DNA of 64,000 nucleotides from Paenibacillus etheri (GTDB lineage: Bacteria > Bacillota > Bacilli > Paenibacillales > Paenibacillaceae), in NCBI RefSeq assembly GCF_001012825.1, contig NZ_LCZJ02000033.1:210104-274103 (forward strand). Direction: 5' to 3'. The notes under the pieces were generated by a model, which saw only the letters and a program-made list of their open reading frames with translations, searched no databases and was not told where the DNA came from. Both the position numbers and the translations under genes were made by a program. Shown in pieces: positions 59,868 to 64,000 of the stretch. The number at the start of each line of letters is the position of its first letter. Positions within the stretch are counted from its first letter, which is position 1.

Positions 59868-59910
59868 TAAAAAACTCGATGTTCCTTATCTTAAGGAAAT
59901 CGAGTTTTTT
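59868..59910 (-). terminator. Terminator after the secreted sigma-regulated gene
   Basis: AAAAAACTCGAT...TTCCTTA / TAAGGAA..ATCGAGTTTTTT forms a long stem with A-runs and T-runs on both sides. It lies about 100 bases after the stop at 60013 and before the sigV promoter. Confidence 0.7.
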
Positions 59911-60012
59911 ACGCAATTCTAATTTTTTCCTCCGTGAGGAAACGTTACGAAGTGACACAGAAAATAAAGAATTATGCTCGTATTGAACTATCGAGCAAGA
60001 ATCTACAAAAAT

Positions 60013-60987
60013 CTATTTTAGTAGTTTGAAAGATTTCCCAATGTTCAAATCACCATAGAGTTGGTCAAACAGCTTGCCGTCCTTCGACTGGGGATCAAAC
60101 GGATTGGACTGCGGAGTTGTATACACATACACCATTCCGTTGGCTTCTATAATTACACTCCCTACAGGCGGGCCTTGTTCACTGGAGAGGTAGCTCCAAT
60201 CATTTTTGGAGAATACGGAGATCAGCAGCAGCATTTCAGCATCTTTTCGATCTTTTGACGTATAATCGAACTGCACTACATGCTTAGCCAACGGTATGAT
60301 TTTATTTGCACTTTCACCTGCATATTGGCTTGCCTTGTAATGTCCCTTCCATGAAGCGGGCAATTTCAAACTGAAGTTTGCCTGAGAATTAGTGTATAGT
60401 TCTTGGTTATCCGTCACAACATCTTTTACCAAAACATCTTTAAGTTTATTCCCTTCCCATGTTAAGATCAGATGATCCACGTATCCACCATTTCCTCCTT
60501 GAGGGGCTGTTGTGATAATATCGTTCACTTTGTTACCTGTATAGTCACCGATAATCAAATTTGGTTCTCTTCCAAGTTCTCCGTACAATTTTCCGTCCGT
60601 TCCTTCGTACACCCAATCATATTTATCGTATCTGTTGGTTTTTCCATCTTGAACGATGACGGATAAATTACTCGCATACGCATCCAGTTTTCCATCAATT
60701 TTTTCTTTTGTCCCGACCAAAATCACTTGGTCTATAACGGAGTCACCGGTAACATCAGATTTTTTGTAATCAAGTACATACGTATTTTCCTTCAGTTTAA
60801 GTTCGGGTACTTTAATTTTTTGACCAATTTCTATTTTTGGCAATGGTTTTTTGGACTGCTGATTCACCACTTTTGGAGCTGAGTTTGCCTGTTTTGCTAA
60901 TGAAATTTGTGGCGCCCCGATTCCAACCGCACAAATGAAACCCGCCAGTATTAAATAAGGAATTTTTTTTGTAAACTGTTTTTTCAT
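60013..60987 (-). CDS. Secreted protein with FG-GAP-like repeats, ECF-regulated
   Basis: A 324-residue exported protein. Signal peptide about 1-32; a Lys/Pro-rich spacer; then two calcium-loop-like repeats (DVTGDSVIDQVILVG and GDYTGNKVNDIITTAP) of the FG-GAP/VCBS type, and a C-terminal domain (YTNSQANFSLKLPASWKGHY...). Enzyme activity is not apparent. The promoter upstream matches the one of the sigV-like operon base for base in its key elements, so it is probably a member of that cell-envelope stress regulon. Confidence 0.75.
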   Translation of the reverse strand: MKKQFTKKIPYLILAGFICAVGIGAPQISLAKQANSAPKVVNQQSKKPLPKIEIGQKIKVPELKLKENTYVLDYKKSDVTGDSVIDQVILVGTKEKIDGKLDAYASNLSVIVQDGKTNRYDKYDWVYEGTDGKLYGELGREPNLIIGDYTGNKVNDIITTAPQGGNGGYVDHLILTWEGNKLKDVLVKDVVTDNQELYTNSQANFSLKLPASWKGHYKASQYAGESANKIIPLAKHVVQFDYTSKDRKDAEMLLLISVFSKNDWSYLSSEQGPPVGSVIIEANGMVYVYTTPQSNPFDPQSKDGKLFDQLYGDLNIGKSFKLLK

Positions 60988-61031
60988 CTTCCAAACCTCC
61001 GTTTATTCTTGTTTGTCTCTCACGTAAGTAA

Positions 61032-61057
61032 GACGTATGAGGTAACCTAAAAAGTTT
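61032..61057 (-). promoter_or_regulatory. ECF-type promoter of the secreted protein gene
   Basis: On the minus strand AAAC (61054-61057), an 18-base spacer starting with TTTTT, and CGTC (61032-61035). Twelve bases around -35 (AAACAAACTTTT) are identical to the sigV-like promoter. Confidence 0.7.
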
Positions 61058-61212
61058 GTTTCTGGGTTGGCGAAGATTTTTCTTATATCGCTCTCAACTG
61101 AAGCTGTCTTTTTTCCTATGGTTACATAATTTTCTGCGACCATTTGCAGACTGTCACGGTATTGGTTTTCTGATTCCAATCTACGGTTACCTGTCCTATA
61201 TGATCGTTTCAT

Positions 61213-61604
61213 TCCTCGTACGTAAATATACGTTTACTTTCTCTGCGTTCGATTTGGTCATTTTTGATTTTAACAGGATCGTGAAGAGAGCAAGCACGAT
61301 AAACATCATCCCACTCCAGATGAGTTGATGTATTCCCAAGCGTTTTTGTATGTGAAGGAAACGACATGCATAGAATTTGGTTCGCAGGAGTACATACTCA
61401 TGGAAAATCCTAATTATTTTACAAGGAAGTACTATGGAAAGTAACTATGCCAGCGGTTGTAAATTCTTCTGTTCAACCATTCCAAATGTGAATTGACGCT
61501 TGCAGCAAAGCTAGAGTCCACTATTTCAATATTCTTCGTGACTGTGCTGACATATGTGTTTGGGCATCACAGTAGATAGCCCACGGCATATGTATGCGTA
61601 AGAA
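61213..61604. other. Intergenic DNA without recognised content
   Basis: No open frame with a ribosome binding site and no clear repeat. It lies between the ECF-regulated gene and a set of gene remnants. Confidence 0.35.
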
Positions 61605-61808
61605 ATGGATATGGATATAGTGCAAACAGCGAGAGTGTTGACTCAAACGGGAATCATTCAGTGTTGGACCATTCGGGTTCGAGGAAGTCCCTCAAGGATT
61701 AAAGGAAACGTCTAACCCAAAATTCAAAGTTAGCAGTCAAGCAATTATTACTATCGACCTTATACCGGGTATGAAAGGTGCCACTGCAACAATTTATAAA
61801 CAATTGTG
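61605..61808 (+). pseudogene. ydhK-type (DUF1541) gene remnant
   Basis: In the second half one frame reads EEVPQGLKETSNPKF, KVSSQAIITIDLIPGMKGATATI, which matches the start of the YdhK/DUF1541 domain. The codons just before (VLDHSGS) lie in another frame, so a frameshift separates the parts. The domain breaks off after TATI and a stop follows; the rest of the domain is missing. Confidence 0.65.
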
Positions 61809-61874
61809 AAAAAAATCACTTTACTCTTTATATTCATCTCTAAATAACAACATAGAATAGCGGAGGGGTTAAAC

Positions 61875-62362
61875 ATGAAAAAGAAAGTTGCAGCAACGCT
61901 TATTCTCGTTCTCTCTTTCATGCTCATGATCACGGGATGCGGCAGCGGGAACCAAACCAAAAACAGGGTCAGTACAATGCGAAAAAAGATGAGCCCAAAG
62001 AAATGGGCGTTCCGGCAGATCAGCTTGAAACCACTTTGGATACATGGAACAGCGCAGTGAAGAATAAAAAGGATGCCGAATTCGTCAGAACAACAGCAAT
62101 GGATAACGACTTGAACAGCGCGCCATACTATGCAATCAAAATCGGTCCCGGGATTCACTACACCATGGGTGGTGTGAAAATCAATTCGAACACAGAAGTT
62201 TTAAATAAAAACGGTAAACCGATTCCGGGACTGTTCGTAGCAGGCGAAGTTACAGGCGGATTGCACGGTCAAAACCAGATTGGCGGTAACTCCGTTGCCG
62301 AGATCCTTATTTTCGGTTACCAAGCCGGTATTAAATCAGCTGAATTCGTAAAAGCACAATAA
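61875..62362 (+). pseudogene. Flavocytochrome c / fumarate-reductase-like flavoprotein, internally deleted
   Basis: It starts well: GGAGGGG, ATG, and a lipoprotein signal peptide ending MITGCGSG. After about 30 codons the frame is wrong; in another frame from about 61950 the sequence continues with the C-terminal third of a fumarate-reductase-type flavoprotein (VRTTAMDNDLNSAPYYAIKI, GIHYTMGGVKIN, GKPIPGLFVAGEVTGGLHGQ, NQIGGNSVAEI). About 300 codons in between, with the FAD-binding start, are missing. A perfect terminator follows, so both gene ends are kept and the middle is lost. Confidence 0.8.
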
Positions 62363-62394
62363 GATGTCAGCTTCCTCTTTTCACTCAGCAAAGA

Positions 62395-62429
62395 CGCTTG
62401 GGCTCATCATAGCCCAAGCGTTTTTTGTT
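62395..62429 (+). terminator. Terminator of the flavoprotein remnant
   Basis: A perfect 10-bp stem CGCTTGGGCT / AGCCCAAGCG with a 6-base loop followed by TTTTTTG. Confidence 0.85.
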
Positions 62430-62457
62430 GTTTTATTTAGCCGGATTGAGATTACCT

Positions 62458-62553
62458 CTCTGAGGGGGATTCCACCTTGCAGCAAAGATATGGCATGTTC
62501 CTAGAGCGGAAAGCTTCCGTTGAAGCACAGATTTGAAGGTAACACAGCTTATT
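62458..62553 (+). repeat. Chimeric copy of MerR-gene and downstream sequence
   Basis: Bases 62458-62533 match 27270-27344 inside the MerR-type gene with only a few substitutions (for example GGGGGATTCCACCTT, then GCGGAAAGCTTCCGT). They are joined directly to 62531-62553, which matches 28526-28552 after the small acidic protein gene (ATTTGAAGG-AACACAGCTTATT). The roughly 1.2 kb that separates the two parts at 27-28.5 kb is absent here. Confidence 0.8.
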
Positions 62554-62707
62554 ATGGCTTATTCCAGGAAAGAGCCTGTCCGATATTTCCTGGATCCGGG
62601 ATACTTTGTTGTCTAATCACCTTTCCTAAAAAACAAAAGCAACTTATCCGCAGACAAGTCGCCTTTTAATACTTTAATGTTAACAGAACTACTTTATGAC
62701 TTTAAGC

Positions 62708-62830
62708 TCACCGCTTCGCCTTATAAAACTCATGATACAGCTTCATCAACGCTCGCTTCTCAATCCTCGGAACATACACATCCTCGGCTTCAGAGCCAAG
62801 GATATCGATAAGCTTTATTTCATTACCTTC
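62708..62830 (-). pseudogene. sigK-derived fragment C, internally deleted
   Basis: It reads [18 protein letters not shown], then joins in frame to VPRIEKRALMKLYHEFYKAKR and a stop, the natural end of SigK. Regions 3 and most of 4 are missing. The joint shows the shared bases ATGT, as expected for deletion between short direct repeats. No start codon or upstream part is present. Confidence 0.82.
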
Positions 62831-62838
62831 CCTAAAAC

Positions 62839-62888
62839 GAAAGGGGCTGTCCCTCGGCCATTTTCATGGCTTTGAGACGGCCCCTTTC
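62839..62888 (-). terminator. Terminator of the cytolysin gene
   Basis: GAAAGGGGC-TGTC / GAC-GGCCCCTTTC arms form a strong stem, followed on the minus strand by GTTTTAG, 8 bases after the cytolysin stop. Confidence 0.65.
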
Positions 62889-62896
62889 ATTAATCA

Positions 62897-64000
62897 TTAT
62901 TGACTAATCGAACCTGTTGGATATAACGTCGTACCACCAATCGAAACTTTGATATTGCTGGATAATGGAACGTTCGTTTCATCAATCACGGTTCTCCACC
63001 ACTCCCACGCAAGACCTGTACACTCTTTGGCGGAAATTTTGATGTTCTTGACATTAGGAGGAAGTGGAATCTCTGTCGAGAAATGCGCTGTTTTATCTCG
63101 ACCACTTCCTTCCCATGTTTTATGTGTAATGATTTCTTGTCCATTTGCATCAAATGTAAATTCATCCCAAGATACGTCAAACTGAGCCACGTATGCACCG
63201 CTGTGATCAAGCGTTATTTTACCTTTAGTATATTCTGTAGTTTTGGTCTCAATATATTCCGTATTGTTGTGAACAGCAGCAATGGAATTATCTTTCAAGA
63301 AGACACTCGTATAAGATATTGGGTAAGCTGGATTTTTACTGCTAAATTGTGCATTGTCCTTAATTACATTTTGGATAACACTAAAGTCTTTCGAGACGAT
63401 CTGGTTATGTGTTTGTGCATCGCCGCCTAATACAACAGCAGTAAATGAACTTTCATCATAAATATCTTTGTACTGTCCACTACCACTAGTTTGTATGTTA
63501 GGATTATTGAGCAATGCTTTAAATGCCGTCTGTACATCACTGCTCTTCGAGGTTGTCTCCAATTTCACGTAAATGGTTCTGCCATAAGCTACGTTGGATA
63601 CCATCAGTGGCGGAGCCTCATTACTTACCCCTTTACGGGCTAATTCAGCAAACGTCACACTGCTATCAAAAAGGTCCGATGGATTGTTAGGAAGAGTCGC
63701 ACTTACGGTATAAAAGATTTGCTTATAAGCCGCTACCATCACTTTTTTCTCGCCGCTTGCGACCGCGTTAAAATCGATTCCGAGCGTATTGTTAAGGTAT
63801 TGCGCGTTCACATTAAGTGTACTAGCAATTTGGTTTTTGCTGTACACCATCGATTCTGCATATTGTAATCTTGCAGGCAGGGTGTGCGTGTCCGAATACT
63901 TCTCAACCCAAGTCGACACGAGCTGATCAACGGCACCAGAAACACTGCTGAAATTTGGATTTTGAACCGCAATTGTATTTTCACTCTTCAACCCAGGTAG
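62897..64000 (-). CDS. Cholesterol-dependent cytolysin (alveolysin-like), 5' end outside window
   Basis: The last about 367 residues of a thiol-activated, pore-forming cytolysin. The C-terminal undecapeptide [11 protein letters not shown] and the following Thr-Leu-type pair in GGTTLYP are the family's cholesterol-recognition elements. The body ([61 protein letters not shown] split by motif) is typical. Such proteins bind cholesterol in host membranes and form large pores. The frame is open to the window end, so the signal peptide and about the first 130 residues lie beyond it. The Paenibacillus member is known as alveolysin. Confidence 0.93.
   Translation of the reverse strand, partial: LPGLKSENTIAVQNPNFSSVSGAVDQLVSTWVEKYSDTHTLPARLQYAESMVYSKNQIASTLNVNAQYLNNTLGIDFNAVASGEKKVMVAAYKQIFYTVSATLPNNPSDLFDSSVTFAELARKGVSNEAPPLMVSNVAYGRTIYVKLETTSKSSDVQTAFKALLNNPNIQTSGSGQYKDIYDESSFTAVVLGGDAQTHNQIVSKDFSVIQNVIKDNAQFSSKNPAYPISYTSVFLKDNSIAAVHNNTEYIETKTTEYTKGKITLDHSGAYVAQFDVSWDEFTFDANGQEIITHKTWEGSGRDKTAHFSTEIPLPPNVKNIKISAKECTGLAWEWWRTVIDETNVPLSSNIKVSIGGTTLYPTGSISQ

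Noticed and set aside
59699-59986. Possible 95-codon plus-strand gene
   Set aside because: It runs through the sigV-like promoter and a terminator hairpin, and its composition is not protein-like.
61003-61212. Possible 69-codon minus-strand gene upstream of the secreted protein
   Set aside because: The frame overlaps the predicted ECF promoter and has no convincing ribosome binding site.
1-64000. CRISPR arrays, rRNA and tRNA genes
   Set aside because: No regularly spaced direct repeats and no tRNA- or rRNA-like sequence were seen on either strand.

Overview
The window looks like chromosome from a spore-forming Paenibacillus (Bacillota, Paenibacillaceae). This is an inference from gene content: exoenzymes anchored by S-layer-homology (SLH) domains, LplB/YtcP-type sugar ABC transporters, a YesM/YesN-type two-component pair, a SigV/RsiV-like sigma/anti-sigma pair, sigK-derived fragments and an alveolysin-type cytolysin at the right edge. 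No rRNA, tRNA or CRISPR array was seen.

Layout. 0.2-3 kb: an ECF sigma factor, its membrane anti-sigma factor and an exported homologue. 3.1-7.8 kb: a deacetylase/GH10 xylanase/SLH gene broken by two single-base frameshifts. 8.2-15.8 kb: a calcium-type P-ATPase, a V4R protein, a DinG-like helicase, a GyrI-like protein and a soluble histidine kinase. 16-23.6 kb: a sucrose or fructo-oligosaccharide operon (two permeases, binding protein, GH32 hydrolase, ROK fructokinase) divergent from a LacI-type regulator. 23.7-28.5 kb: an orphan AAA ATPase, a truncated MATE transporter, an alcohol dehydrogenase with divergent MerR regulator and operator, and a YczE-like membrane protein. 28.7-34.8 kb: a large SLH/beta-propeller surface protein and a GH5 endoglucanase. 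36-45.4 kb: a second sugar ABC operon ending in its own sensor kinase and regulator, then a GH64 beta-1,3-glucanase.

From 45.8 kb the window becomes accessory and decayed: an IS3 remnant, an RHS remnant, a GC-rich oxidoreductase with a remnant isomerase, and a zeta-toxin-like gene with an intact small partner gene. Next comes a complete four-gene Wadjet/MksBEFG-type system in the order jetD-jetA-jetB-jetC (50.4-57.1 kb), then a remnant restriction subunit. 58.3-61 kb holds a SigV/RsiV-like pair and a secreted protein with a matching ECF promoter. The last 3 kb hold ydhK, flavoprotein, MerR and sigK fragments and the 3' part of a cholesterol-dependent cytolysin gene.

Two themes stand out. One is carbohydrate use: several secreted hydrolases and two dedicated uptake systems. 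The other is a decayed defence-type region around an apparently intact Wadjet operon. Many broken genes here keep their 5' and 3' parts but have lost the middle, and three sigK-derived fragments lie on the same strand within 30 kb.
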